Assembly (NCBI RefSeq): GCF_038002605.1
Contig: NZ_JBBOCT010000001.1
Location: forward strand, 806,001-870,000
DNA: 64,000 nucleotides
Source: Bacillus sp. FSL K6-3431
GTDB lineage: Bacteria > Bacillota > Bacilli > Bacillales > Bacillaceae_C
Direction of reading: 5' to 3'
Part shown: positions 1 through 8,529 of the stretch, piece by piece
Position numbering within the stretch: position 1 is the first letter of the stretch
Layout: each line of letters begins with the position of its first letter
The notes under the pieces: model-generated
Told to the model about the DNA's origin: nothing
What the model saw: the letters and a program-made list of their open reading frames with translations, nothing else
Databases searched by the model: none
Translations under genes and position numbers: made by a program

Positions 1-1
1 A

Positions 2-619
2 GAAAAAATTGAAATCGGAATAAATAATAACGCTCAAGTAGGAGCTCCACCTGATTATGATAGTGATAAAAAAGTAATATTCTATGGTACTTCTATTACT
101 CAAGGTGGATGTGCATCACGACCAGGTATGGCGTATACAAATATATTAAGTCGGCGAATAAATATGGAATTTATTAATCTCGGATTTTCTGGAAATGGGA
201 AAGGCGAGCCGAATATGGCCAGGTTAATTAGTAAAATTGAAAATCCGGCATGTTTGGTTTTAGATTATGAACCGAATTGTGTGAGCACGTCTTTATATAA
301 GGAAACATTACCTGAGTTTATTCGTATTTACCGCGAATCTCATCCCGACATACCTATTTTAGTTCTATCGCAATTTCCATATGCTGTGGAAATTGTAAAT
401 AACGATATAAATCATGATCGTCTTGAACGATTAGATTTCCAAAAAAAATTAATTAATCAACTAAAACAAGATGGGGACAAGCAGCTTTATTTTTACGAAG
501 GAACGGATTTATTAGGCGAACATCAAGTGGAAGGCACTGTAGATGGAACACATCCCAATGACCTTGGTTTTATGAGTATCGCAAATAAATTAACACCCGT
601 TTTGCGTAAGATTCTTTAA
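2..619 (+). CDS. SGNH/GDSL-type esterase, 5' end cut by the window
   Basis: This is the C-terminal part of an SGNH-family hydrolase, probably an esterase or carbohydrate deacetylase. The reading frame is open from base 2, so the true start lies outside the window. Block I is seen as GTSITQGG (nucleophile Ser), the Gly/Asn blocks as GFSGNGKGE, and the catalytic Asp-His pair as DGTHPNDLGF near the C-terminus. A Met at 128 is internal, because block I lies upstream of it. The substrate cannot be read from the sequence. It converges with msrA, whose stop lies 7 bases away. Confidence 0.8.
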   Translation, partial: EKIEIGINNNAQVGAPPDYDSDKKVIFYGTSITQGGCASRPGMAYTNILSRRINMEFINLGFSGNGKGEPNMARLISKIENPACLVLDYEPNCVSTSLYKETLPEFIRIYRESHPDIPILVLSQFPYAVEIVNNDINHDRLERLDFQKKLINQLKQDGDKQLYFYEGTDLLGEHQVEGTVDGTHPNDLGFMSIANKLTPVLRKIL

Positions 620-625
620 ATTGAT

Positions 626-1258
626 TTATTCATCCAATATACTTAGATCAATGTGGCAGTATCCACCAGGGTTCTTCTCTAAATAATCCTGGTGATATTC
701 CTCAGCTAAGAAATAATTATTCAGTGGTAAAACTTCCGTAACGATCTTTTCGTCATATTTTTTCTGTTCTTGTTTTATTAACGCTGAAATGATCGAGGCA
801 TTCTGTTCATCAACATAGTAAATACCTGTTCGATACTGGATGCCTTTGTCATTTCCTTGCCTATTTACACTTGTAGGATCGACTACTTTGAAGTAATAGG
901 TTAACAACTCTGTAAGCGATACGCGCTGTGGATCATATTCCACGAGGACAGTTTCAACAAATCCTTGATCTCCTTTTATAACCTCTTCATATTCCGGATT
1001 TTCACCAGAACCATTAGCGTACCCAGATGTGGTATTACTAACACCATATATACGAGCAAAATACGCCTCAACACCCCAAAAACATCCTCCAGCTAAATAA
1101 ATTTTTTCGAGTTTACTGTGTGAATAATCTACGTCTTGATTTGGATTACTGGATAATGATTTCGTGTTTGAGCCATGCTTATTTTCGATATTAGGTGAAC
1201 AGGCAGTAATCAGTGCTATGAGAAAAAATAATAAACAAACGGAAAGTAACTGCTTCAT
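626..1258 (-). CDS. msrA: Peptide methionine-(S)-S-oxide reductase MsrA, lipoprotein form
   Basis: MsrA reduces methionine-S-sulfoxide in oxidised proteins. The catalytic motif GCFWGVEAYF is present, and the family ending YHQDYLEKNPGGYCHID is complete. The N-terminus is a lipoprotein signal peptide: Lys, a hydrophobic stretch, then the lipobox LITAC at about residue 20. The enzyme is therefore predicted to be anchored on the outer face of the membrane. I place the start at 1258, because a GGGGGA ribosome site lies just upstream of that ATG and overlaps the earlier ATG at 1273. Most Bacillus MsrA are cytosolic, so export is a notable variation. No MsrB is adjacent. Confidence 0.92.
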   Translation of the reverse strand: MKQLLSVCLLFFLIALITACSPNIENKHGSNTKSLSSNPNQDVDYSHSKLEKIYLAGGCFWGVEAYFARIYGVSNTTSGYANGSGENPEYEEVIKGDQGFVETVLVEYDPQRVSLTELLTYYFKVVDPTSVNRQGNDKGIQYRTGIYYVDEQNASIISALIKQEQKKYDEKIVTEVLPLNNYFLAEEYHQDYLEKNPGGYCHIDLSILDE

Positions 1259-1396
1259 ACTGGAATCCCCCATCCATTAAAGATGTTAAGTTGTTCTAGT
1301 TATTGGACTTCCTTTTGCACATTTAACCGCAATTTTTGTAATGATTCCATTTGGATCAAACAAAGGTATATTGAAATCAATCTTTAATTTGGCCTG

Positions 1397-2281
1397 TCAT
1401 CCATTGATCATTAATTTTAATAAAAAACCAAGTAATGTTCCTAAAAATATGGAGGATAATGTACCTAATAAGAAATACTCTGCCCAATTTCGATCATCTA
1501 ACTGTTTAAAACGCGCAATGGATTTGGCGGTTACAATAAAAGCAATAGCTGGGTATGCACCAACAATGGTTAATAAGATAACTAATAATCTTTCTATATA
1601 GCCAATTAGCCTTCCTCGTGAAAGGAGAGGATTTGCATAGGTAATATAATGATATTCTCCGCTAAAATCATGCTCGGCCGTTGCTTTTCTGTCCTTTGCT
1701 TCTGCTAATTTATTTTTAAACGCGAATTTCCCTTCGAAATTTGCAAGTTGAGATGGCAGCGATCCTAATATTAGTTTAATCATATGACCACTTACACTCG
1801 TAGCTAAAATAAAGATGATGAGAATAAGAAGAAGTGCATTTACAGTATTTAATTTATTTATACCGTCATTTTCTCCTAGTAACTGTAGTAGTCTAGTCAC
1901 TAATGTAATAGCTCTTATATGAAAGAAAATCGTACAGGTGATGATAAGCATTATTACGTGTAGCAACTGATCTAATAAAAAAAAGCCTAACTTTTTCAAA
2001 TTATCTTCGTTTGTGGCTTTTATCGTGTCAAGCAGTTTTATCTTCAATACATCGATAATGAAATGTGTCACGATAACAAAGCATAAAGGTAAAATAAGAT
2101 AGCCAACTATGTTAGAAAAGTGATAATAATACCCCCAGAAGATTGTTAATACTAGCGCTGTTGTGATGAAGTGGTGAAGCAAATGTTTTTTTATTTGATT
2201 CATCTTGTTTTTCACCATGTCATCTGTTTGTAGCCAAAAGTCTGCTACTAGATGTGCAAGAATGAGGCATAATAAAAGCAT
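1397..2281 (-). CDS. DUF3307 membrane protein
   Basis: A multi-pass membrane protein of about 294 residues. The N-terminus LILAHLVADFWLQTDDMV is the typical DUF3307 opening (conserved H-x2-ADF), followed by a His-rich turn KHLLHHF and HFIIDVLK. I count about seven hydrophobic segments. It lies 20 bases downstream of a SatD-family gene on the same strand, so the two are probably one operon. SatD plus DUF3307 (SatE-like) pairs occur in other Firmicutes, for example the Streptococcus sat locus. The biochemical function is unknown. A GGGGGA site precedes the ATG. Confidence 0.75.
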   Translation of the reverse strand: MLLLCLILAHLVADFWLQTDDMVKNKMNQIKKHLLHHFITTALVLTIFWGYYYHFSNIVGYLILPLCFVIVTHFIIDVLKIKLLDTIKATNEDNLKKLGFFLLDQLLHVIMLIITCTIFFHIRAITLVTRLLQLLGENDGINKLNTVNALLLILIIFILATSVSGHMIKLILGSLPSQLANFEGKFAFKNKLAEAKDRKATAEHDFSGEYHYITYANPLLSRGRLIGYIERLLVILLTIVGAYPAIAFIVTAKSIARFKQLDDRNWAEYFLLGTLSSIFLGTLLGFLLKLMING

Positions 2282-2300
2282 CCTTTTCCCCCTATCTCCA

Positions 2301-3098
2301 TCATTTGATTACAAAATAGTCATGGATATTTTTGTTTACTATCGATTTAATATTGTCCTGTAAATGATCATTAATTGTTTGCGGTTTGAGTTCTAAATAG
2401 CTATTCATATTACCTTGTAAGGAATTCAATACATCAACTATGTTATTAAAGGCACCAATAATTTCGTCACACTTTCCTTTTTTCATGTGACTTGAAATAG
2501 TCGAGGCAGATCTGCCAATAAAACTGCCCAATTTATTCTGCTGTTGAATAAAAAGAAACAAAGAACAGACCAAGGACTGGATGTCTGTTTGTTCATTTAT
2601 GTGATGTTGCTGTAATGTTAGAATGGCATTTAGTAATGTTTCAAACTCTGCCCTATATACATCATAGTTCTCGAGGGATTTATTTGCATAATATTGATCT
2701 AGCTCAAAGTTAAATTGCGGTCTATTTTGTCCCTTTTGTTTAAGTAAATCATTAGAATGTCTTGCTTGCTTCATCAATGGATGAATCCAAGTTTCTATAT
2801 TAATGGTGTTTACCTCTCTTTGAATGTCTCCGAAGGACAGACCAAAATATGGTTTGTGATTTTTGAATTTCCAAATCCGACTAATGTAAAATGCAATAGT
2901 ATAAGCTGTTGCGTAGCCACTACTAACGACTACTAATTCATCTCCAGAACGGTGAATTACTTTAGTAGTTGTGATGTCTTTCGCCCAGAAAGATATCCTG
3001 TCTTCCAAATTTTGAAGATAATTGCTTAATTCATCACCTATGTACTCCTCGGAAGAATTACTAACATCCATGATAAAAACGGAAATTGGATAAGTCAT
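2301..3098 (-). CDS. SatD family protein
   Basis: A soluble protein of about 265 residues. The N-terminal half (VFIMDVSNSSEEY, HRSGDELVV, FGLSFGDI) matches my knowledge of the SatD family. The C-terminal half contains a segment around IGRSASTISSHMKKGK that looks like a helix-turn-helix. It is the first gene of a likely two-gene operon with the DUF3307 protein. A strong inverted repeat at 3177-3223 sits in the upstream region and could be the operator. An autoregulatory role is inference. The function of the family is not established. Confidence 0.7.
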   Translation of the reverse strand: MTYPISVFIMDVSNSSEEYIGDELSNYLQNLEDRISFWAKDITTTKVIHRSGDELVVVSSGYATAYTIAFYISRIWKFKNHKPYFGLSFGDIQREVNTINIETWIHPLMKQARHSNDLLKQKGQNRPQFNFELDQYYANKSLENYDVYRAEFETLLNAILTLQQHHINEQTDIQSLVCSLFLFIQQQNKLGSFIGRSASTISSHMKKGKCDEIIGAFNNIVDVLNSLQGNMNSYLELKPQTINDHLQDNIKSIVNKNIHDYFVIK

Positions 3099-3176
3099 AT
3101 AGTGCTCCCTTCATCAGTGTATTATTTTTTATATTTACATTTTGTATGGTTGAATGATTTATCACACCTAAATAAA

Positions 3177-3223
3177 TTCGACTATATAACCGATTATACC
3201 AATAATTCGATTATATAGTCGAA
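3177..3223. promoter_or_regulatory. Inverted repeat upstream of satD-like operon, candidate operator
   Basis: Arms TTCGACTATATAACCGA (3177-3193) and its near-perfect complement at 3207-3223 match at 16 of 17 positions around a 13-base spacer. It lies about 80 bases upstream of the SatD-family start. The size and position fit a dimeric repressor operator. The SatD-family protein, with its HTH-like segment, is the obvious candidate binder, but this is inference. Confidence 0.5.
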
Positions 3224-3413
3224 CTTAATTAGAATTCGTTTGTTTAGCAGAAGACTTAAAAATGCTCTTCTATTCATGAAATGAATAAGGATAGAGGTAT
3301 TTGAATATGGAGATTTCCACTACTACTTAATACCTAGATAGTCTAATAAAATCACTTTTATTCAAAAGGATTATAATGGTATTACAAATAAATAGAATTT
3401 TTTCACCAAAATT

Positions 3414-3463
3414 ACTTTTAGCATAACACCATCGCCTTTTGTGGATGATGTTATGCTAAAAGT
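3414..3463. repeat. 20-bp stem hairpin in the satD / methyltransferase gap
   Basis: Arms 3414-3433 and 3444-3463 pair over 20 bases with one mismatch around a 10-base loop. No T-run follows directly, so it is not a canonical terminator. It may be a bidirectional terminator or a small mobile palindrome. The rest of the 3099-3602 gap is AT-rich, and I see no ORF in it. Confidence 0.45.
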
Positions 3464-3602
3464 TGATTAATATTCAATTTAAACTCCATAACGCATAAAT
3501 AAAATCGTTTAAAAGTTATATTAAAACTATAGAGATAACGAATTCATATCTTCAAAAATGCTAAAAAAGCACCCTCTATCTCATTTTCCCCATCTCGGTT
3601 CA

Positions 3603-4544
3603 TTAAGTACAAACAAGAACTTGCCGAGAAAACGATCCTTTTTTTGCTAAGCAGCGATCGATGATTTCGAATCCAGCTTCTTCTAGCATATGGTCCATTG
3701 TTTCAATGGTAATGATCACTGCCTTTTTGGCAAAACGTCGTGCATGTTTTACAATCGAGAGCTGCTCCTCAGGTGTGATGTGAGTAAATAAATTATAAGG
3801 CATATCAATGATCACGACATCATAATTTGTTGTTACATCAGAAATAGGACCTAGTGTTACATCACCTTCGAGCCCAAAATAAGCGATATTCTCCCTTGAA
3901 CCAATGGCGACTAGTGGATTTATATCGCGACCGACGATATCGATCCCCATAGATAATGCTTCAACCAATACAGTGCCGATGCCGCAACAAGGATCAATTG
4001 CACGTACCCCATTAGGTTCAGGAACGGCGATATTTGCAACAGCACGAGCGACACGTGTACTTAATGCAGTTGAGTAGCTACGCGGTTTTTTTACGTGTTG
4101 TAGCCAGACTGCTTCACTTTTTTCATATTTCCCAAAATACCAATGTTCCTTAAAGATTAATATGCCGAAATGATTATCTGGTTGTTTAAAATCAGGCTCC
4201 CCTTCAATTTGTAAACCAATATCTCGTTCAATTTGCCGTCTTTGTTCATGACCAAGTCTTTTCGTTGCATCAAGATCATTATTGTTCATACAGGTGACTT
4301 TAAAGGTAGATCCATCCAAGCTAATCTCTTTTACTTGATCTAAAATAGTCTGCAAGCTCTCCCCTTCAAACATGACTTCAATCCGTTGTTTCATGAACGG
4401 ACTTCTGCCAGGATCAATCGCCTTTATACTTTTTAATATATTCGTATCGGAATCAATGCCGAAAAAAGCGCGCATTTCCAGCTGACATAAGTCTCGCTCA
4501 TCTTCATGACAGCTATAGGTATAAATAAACATTTGTGTTTCCAA
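3603..4544 (-). CDS. THUMP/Trm11-like RNA methyltransferase (UPF0020 fold)
   Basis: A SAM-dependent N-methyltransferase of the UPF0020/TRM11 type, probably acting on a guanosine of tRNA or rRNA. The C-terminal Rossmann domain shows the SAM motif DPCCGIGTVLVEAL and the catalytic DMPYN, a form of the D/N-P-P-Y motif. The N-terminal part (RDLCQLEMRAFFG) fits the THUMP-like substrate domain. The longest frame opens at 4622, but a GGAGGG site at 4552-4557 sits 7 bases before a TTG at 4544, so I take that as the start; ATG 4532 is an alternative. The exact target base is unknown. Confidence 0.75.
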   Translation of the reverse strand: METQMFIYTYSCHEDERDLCQLEMRAFFGIDSDTNILKSIKAIDPGRSPFMKQRIEVMFEGESLQTILDQVKEISLDGSTFKVTCMNNNDLDATKRLGHEQRRQIERDIGLQIEGEPDFKQPDNHFGILIFKEHWYFGKYEKSEAVWLQHVKKPRSYSTALSTRVARAVANIAVPEPNGVRAIDPCCGIGTVLVEALSMGIDIVGRDINPLVAIGSRENIAYFGLEGDVTLGPISDVTTNYDVVIIDMPYNLFTHITPEEQLSIVKHARRFAKKAVIITIETMDHMLEEAGFEIIDRCLAKKGSFSRQVLVCT

Positions 4545-4659
4545 AACTATTCCCTCCAAATTAGAAAAGCGCAAGACGCCACTTTCTTTCCGTAAAAAAA
4601 GCGCTCCAACCATTGGTTGCAAAGCTGCTTCATGTCTAACACATAGGCAGTATTTCCTC

Positions 4660-5286
4660 TTATTTTACTTCCTCGATTGTATCAACTAGAGTAAATAAAA
4701 ATTGATATAGTAAACCATAGGCTTCCCCTATGGAGAAATCTTCCTTGAACCCATCGATGTAGTCCAATGCAAAATTCACATTCCATAAACCATCATCATG
4801 ATTAAATAAAATATTGAATTTTACTTCCTGCCCTTGTAAATTGTTTTCAAAATAGGATTTTATTAAATCATGATATTTTTTCTGCACTTTCAATCCTAGC
4901 ATGACTGAATATATTTCGAAAACATCATCTGCTTCTATTGAAATCGCATCAGCATCTATTATATGAAACCATTTAGATTCCATATAAACAAATTCGTCTT
5001 TCTTCTTATTTAATATTGTTATTGGGTGATGTAAAAAGTCGGGTCCTTCTTTGGCAATTAATTCCTCTGTCTCTTTATTACATCGTTCAATTATGGCATC
5101 TGTAAAACGAGAAAGAGCATCTTCTTCAACCAACGTAATATTTTTCATTATATCAGCAGGTATCAACTTATGTTTTTCCGCATAATCTTTTTCTTCTTTA
5201 AATAATTTCAATTTATGTAGACCCTGTTGGCTTTCTATTGATTCTAATACGTCAGTTATATATTTTTTCATCTGTTTTTGTAACAT
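4660..5286 (-). CDS. Hypothetical protein, 208 aa
   Basis: I do not recognise this protein. It is soluble and acidic, has no signal peptide and looks mainly helical in its first half. The C-terminal half has conserved-looking aromatic patches (FNILFNHDDGLWNVNFALDY, GLLYQFLFTLVDTIEEVK). An AGGAGG site lies just upstream of the ATG at 5286, so it is probably expressed. It follows no obvious operon partner. The upstream RNA methyltransferase lies 115 bases further on the same strand. Confidence 0.6.
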   Translation of the reverse strand: MLQKQMKKYITDVLESIESQQGLHKLKLFKEEKDYAEKHKLIPADIMKNITLVEEDALSRFTDAIIERCNKETEELIAKEGPDFLHHPITILNKKKDEFVYMESKWFHIIDADAISIEADDVFEIYSVMLGLKVQKKYHDLIKSYFENNLQGQEVKFNILFNHDDGLWNVNFALDYIDGFKEDFSIGEAYGLLYQFLFTLVDTIEEVK

Positions 5287-5514
5287 ATTTTAGGTCCTCC
5301 TGAATGAATCCGGTTGTTGTTTCTTTACACAAGTATATCCTATATTGTCTATTTAGTCTTGATTTCACAATGAGCTTGTGTCCGTACAAAATGTTATTTC
5401 CCTGCTGGATTGTTGAGGATAAACGTGCCTTTTCTTATTTTTATGCATAAATGCTTTTATAAACCTCGCATTTTCGGTATGAAAACCCATTTAGATGTAT
5501 TTACATTCACCAAA

Positions 5515-5551
5515 GAAAAAAATCCCCATACTATTGACTTGGGGATTTTCC
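5515..5551 (-). terminator. Rho-independent terminator of the alpha/beta hydrolase
   Basis: On the minus strand AAAATCCCC pairs with GGGGATTTT around a 13-base loop and is followed by a T-rich tract. It lies 24 bases beyond the hydrolase stop. Confidence 0.75.
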
Positions 5552-5574
5552 AGTTTCAATCAGCTATTAGTAGG

Positions 5575-6384
5575 TTATCCAATAAAACGAAGAAGTTCTT
5601 CATTAAATTTTTCTAATTCATCGTAAAATAGCCCATGTCCACTGAATGTAAATGGAATGAGCTTGGAGCCGCTAATTCCATCATGCATCAACTCAGCAAG
5701 CACAAATGGACAGATTTTGTCTTGTTTCCCATGGAAAATGGTTGTCGGTGTATGAATACTTGATAAATTTTGCCGCAGATCTTCATCGCGAAGGGAAATC
5801 AAGCCCATAGCCGTTGCATGGCCTGATGCTTCGATTCCAAGACCCCGGAACCAGTCTTTAAATTCCTCGGTTAAATAGCGTTCAAAAAAAATGTTACCAA
5901 AATCAGCTAGCATTTTCGGACGATCCGAATAAGTATCTTTGATTAGTTTATTTACTTCATCCATTTCTAGACCATACGGAAAGTCTGGCCGTTTAGTGAA
6001 AACAGGTGCTGCTGCACTTATAAGCCCTAATTTAGCTACTTTATGTGCCTGATGTCGAGCCATATACCGAATGGAAATTGCTCCGCCCATAGAAAAGCCA
6101 GCAAGAATGATATCTTCTAATTCAAGCGTATCAATAACCATGCGTATATCATCTGCTAAACGATCATATGAATAATCATTCCATGGGCGATCCGATTTTC
6201 CGTACCCTCGCAAATCTAGCGCAATACAGCGGTACCCCATATTGGGGAGTTGGTTTAGCTGGTATTCAAACATGGTATGGTTTACTGGCCATCCGTGAAT
6301 GAATAAAATTGTCTTTTTCTGATTAGGATTAATATCTTCAACAAAAATATTCACATTTCTTTCTACAGTAATATAGTAGCCCAT
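5575..6384 (-). CDS. Alpha/beta hydrolase
   Basis: A 269-residue alpha/beta-fold hydrolase, monomeric and cytosolic. It shows the oxyanion HGW near residue 31, the nucleophile elbow GFSMGG at about residue 96, a late acid in FHGKQDKICP and the catalytic His in FSGHGLF. The overall pattern (LDLRGYGKSDRPW, then GFSMGGAISIRYMARH) resembles the haloperoxidase / arylesterase branch. The substrate is unknown. A GGGAGGGG site precedes the ATG. It stands alone, with its own terminator at 5515-5551. Confidence 0.85.
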   Translation of the reverse strand: MGYYITVERNVNIFVEDINPNQKKTILFIHGWPVNHTMFEYQLNQLPNMGYRCIALDLRGYGKSDRPWNDYSYDRLADDIRMVIDTLELEDIILAGFSMGGAISIRYMARHQAHKVAKLGLISAAAPVFTKRPDFPYGLEMDEVNKLIKDTYSDRPKMLADFGNIFFERYLTEEFKDWFRGLGIEASGHATAMGLISLRDEDLRQNLSSIHTPTTIFHGKQDKICPFVLAELMHDGISGSKLIPFTFSGHGLFYDELEKFNEELLRFIG

Positions 6385-6534
6385 ATGCCCCTCCCATTTT
6401 TTGATATAACGTTGTAGTCAAACGCCTAACGTTATCGTATGAAAATAATCAACTTGGGAAATTTGTCCATGAGATATTCGTTATGTATAAAGAAGATACT
6501 GGAGTGGTAGATAAAAACACCAAAAGAAAAACAG

Positions 6535-6560
6535 AAAAAGCTACATATTATGCAGCTTCT
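6535..6560 (-). terminator. Terminator after the desR-like gene
   Basis: On the minus strand GAAGCTGCATA pairs with TATGTAGCTT and is followed by TTTTTC. It sits just past the premature stop of the degraded DesR reading frame. The stem may overlap what was once coding sequence. Confidence 0.6.
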
Positions 6561-6577
6561 CTGTATTGCTATTTTAG

Positions 6578-7132
6578 TTACGGTTTGATATTCCTTTTAT
6601 TGAATATATGCGAAAAGTAGTTTCGCATATACCTGGATTTACCATGAATCTGTTGTGTATTTTCTTTTGCATCTTCACAATCTGCAACAAGCTCGAGCTT
6701 TGTCTTTTCAGAAATAGCAATAGGATCTTCTTCACTTGTTACATTATCGTTTAGTTCGGAAGCATAGATCCGCGCCCCTGTAACGATACTGCGGATCGAG
6801 GTCATTAATTCATGACTTGGGCTATCTTTCAATAAATAACCACTCACATCACCCTTTAAAGCTAGTTCAACAAAACCCGATCGTGCAAAAGTAGTTAAAA
6901 TGATTATTTTACATCCTTCATCTTTTAACACTTCAGCAGCTTCAATCGCACTTTTTCCAGGCATATCATTATCCATGATACAAACATCCGGTTTATTTTG
7001 CTGAACAAGAGAAATCGCCTCTTCTCCATTACTAGCAGTACCAATGACTTCCATATCTGCTTCCAAATTTATTAGAGAACCTAAGGTGCCTAACATCATT
7101 GGCTCGTCTTCTGCGATAACAATTCGAATCAA
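6578..7132 (-). pseudogene. desR: DesR-like response regulator with degenerate, truncated DNA-binding domain
   Basis: The receiver domain (residues 1 to about 120) is intact: acidic pair EDE, phospho-acceptor in CIMDNDMPG, TTFARSG and the Lys in GYLLKDS. The C-terminal LuxR-type HTH is badly eroded. Where DesR proteins read like LTEREKEVLELVADG this one reads IAISEKTKLELVADC. The recognition helix reads HGKSRYMRNYFS and the frame ends at NIKP, about 15 residues short. The adjacent gene is the desaturase, as in the Bacillus des-desK-desR locus, but no DesK kinase is present. It probably no longer activates transcription. The upstream RBS is AGGAG-like. Confidence 0.7.
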
Positions 7133-7173
7133 ATAATTAGCTCCTTTTTTTGTTTTTTTCCACCGTTTATAAA

Positions 7174-7219
7174 AGAAAAACTCCTTGTCATCGAGATCTT
7201 TGACGACAAAGGAGTTTAA
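7174..7219 (-). terminator. Terminator between des and desR-like gene
   Basis: AAACTCCTTTGTC pairs with GACAAGGAGTTT across a loop and is followed on the minus strand by TTTTTCTTTT. It would stop des transcription before the regulator gene. Confidence 0.75.
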
Positions 7220-7266
7220 CTATTCCGTCTCGCCTTTAAACTTTCATTAGATGAAACCTACGAATC

Positions 7267-8289
7267 TTAGCTTGAGCGTAGTGCCCTACGGCGTTCCGTT
7301 ATCGCCTTAAGATCTTTAAAACCGATGAAATGTTTGTTCTCTTCGTCCCATAAACGAAAATGTAAAGACCGCAAGCTTGTTTTTATTGTAATAGTTTGTA
7401 CGTCTTGCAAAGGTGGATTACTATTATGAACTTTTTCCAAATAGTAATTTGGAACTCTTGGACTTAAATGATGAATATGATGGAAACCAATATTTCCAGT
7501 CAACCACTGTAACACTTTTGGAAGTTTATAATACGAACTACCATCCATTGCGGCTTTTACGTAATCCCATTCTTCCTGGTTCTCAAAATACGAATCTTCA
7601 AACTGATGTTGCACATAAAAAAGCCATATACCTAATGAGCCAGAAATAAAGAAGATAGGAAACTGTATTAACACAAATGACTGCCAGCCAATTGTCCAAC
7701 AAAGCAAAGCGGAAATACCTACAATTAATATATTTGTTAAATACGTGTTATTTCGTTCTTTTTTTCGTGCATCTTTTACATTGAAACGGTTAGAAATGAG
7801 GAAAGCATATATTGGTCCTACACCAAACATAATAATTGGATTACGGTATATTCGGTATGCCAATTTGCGCATAGGTGTCGCTTCTAAAAATTCGTCGATT
7901 GTCATTACCCAAACATCGCCAGTTCCTCGCTTGTCCAGATTACTACTCGTTGCGTGATGAATCGAGTGACTTCGTTTCCATTGTTCATAAGGAAATAAAG
8001 TTAAAACACCACTTACCGTACCGAGTATTTGGTTGACACGACGATTTTTAAAAAATGATCCATGGGTACAATCGTGAAAAATAATGAAGATCCGTACTAA
8101 AAAGCCTGCATTGATAATACATATAGCTAGTGCTAGGAAATAAGATATGGAGAGACTTTGATAAGCCAGTATCCATAATATAAAAAACGGAACAAATGTA
8201 TTAATTACTTGGCGTACACTATTTTTTGTATTAGCTTTTTCATAAGGCGCGATTTCTTTACGTAAAGCTTTTGCCTCTTGTTTTTTCAT
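7267..8289 (-). CDS. des: Acyl-lipid fatty acid desaturase
   Basis: A membrane-bound di-iron desaturase that introduces a double bond into phospholipid acyl chains, raising membrane fluidity in the cold. The three histidine boxes are complete: HDCTHG (about residue 73), HSIHH (about 110) and HIHHL (about 275). Hydrophobic hairpins lie between them. Its length of 340 residues matches the Bacillus delta-5 Des family. A palindromic region upstream (8360-8400) may be a DesR-type operator. The neighbouring DesR-like regulator is decayed and no DesK is seen, so cold induction through DesKR may be lost. The start is the ATG at 8289. Confidence 0.92.
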   Translation of the reverse strand: MKKQEAKALRKEIAPYEKANTKNSVRQVINTFVPFFILWILAYQSLSISYFLALAICIINAGFLVRIFIIFHDCTHGSFFKNRRVNQILGTVSGVLTLFPYEQWKRSHSIHHATSSNLDKRGTGDVWVMTIDEFLEATPMRKLAYRIYRNPIIMFGVGPIYAFLISNRFNVKDARKKERNNTYLTNILIVGISALLCWTIGWQSFVLIQFPIFFISGSLGIWLFYVQHQFEDSYFENQEEWDYVKAAMDGSSYYKLPKVLQWLTGNIGFHHIHHLSPRVPNYYLEKVHNSNPPLQDVQTITIKTSLRSLHFRLWDEENKHFIGFKDLKAITERRRALRSS

Positions 8290-8359
8290 ATTGTATACTT
8301 CCTTTCTTTCTTACCTTTGTAATCATTATGATAAACGAATAAAACTTGCTTTTGTAGAC

Positions 8360-8400
8360 ATAGCTGTCATGGACAAACCATGATATATGTCATGTATGCT
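8360..8400. promoter_or_regulatory. Candidate DesR-type operator upstream of des
   Basis: TCATGG-ACAAA-CCATGA (8367-8383) is a perfect 6-bp inverted repeat. It overlaps a second palindrome-like stretch, CATGATATATGTCATG (8379-8394). Repeated TCATG half-sites about 80 bases upstream of des suggest tandem regulator binding. Assignment to DesR is inference from position. Confidence 0.4.
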
Positions 8401-8529
8401 GTGAATGTTTTCCAACTACTAAAGAATTACCGTCACAACAGGGATTTAATAAAAAGATAGGGATTATTAACACAAAACGTTACATACGGTGTATAATTCA
8501 AAGGAAAAGTACATACAGGAGTGAGAAAT

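Noticed and set aside
6578..8289. Complete DesK-DesR two-component system
   Set aside because: No histidine kinase ORF lies between or beside des and the desR-like gene.
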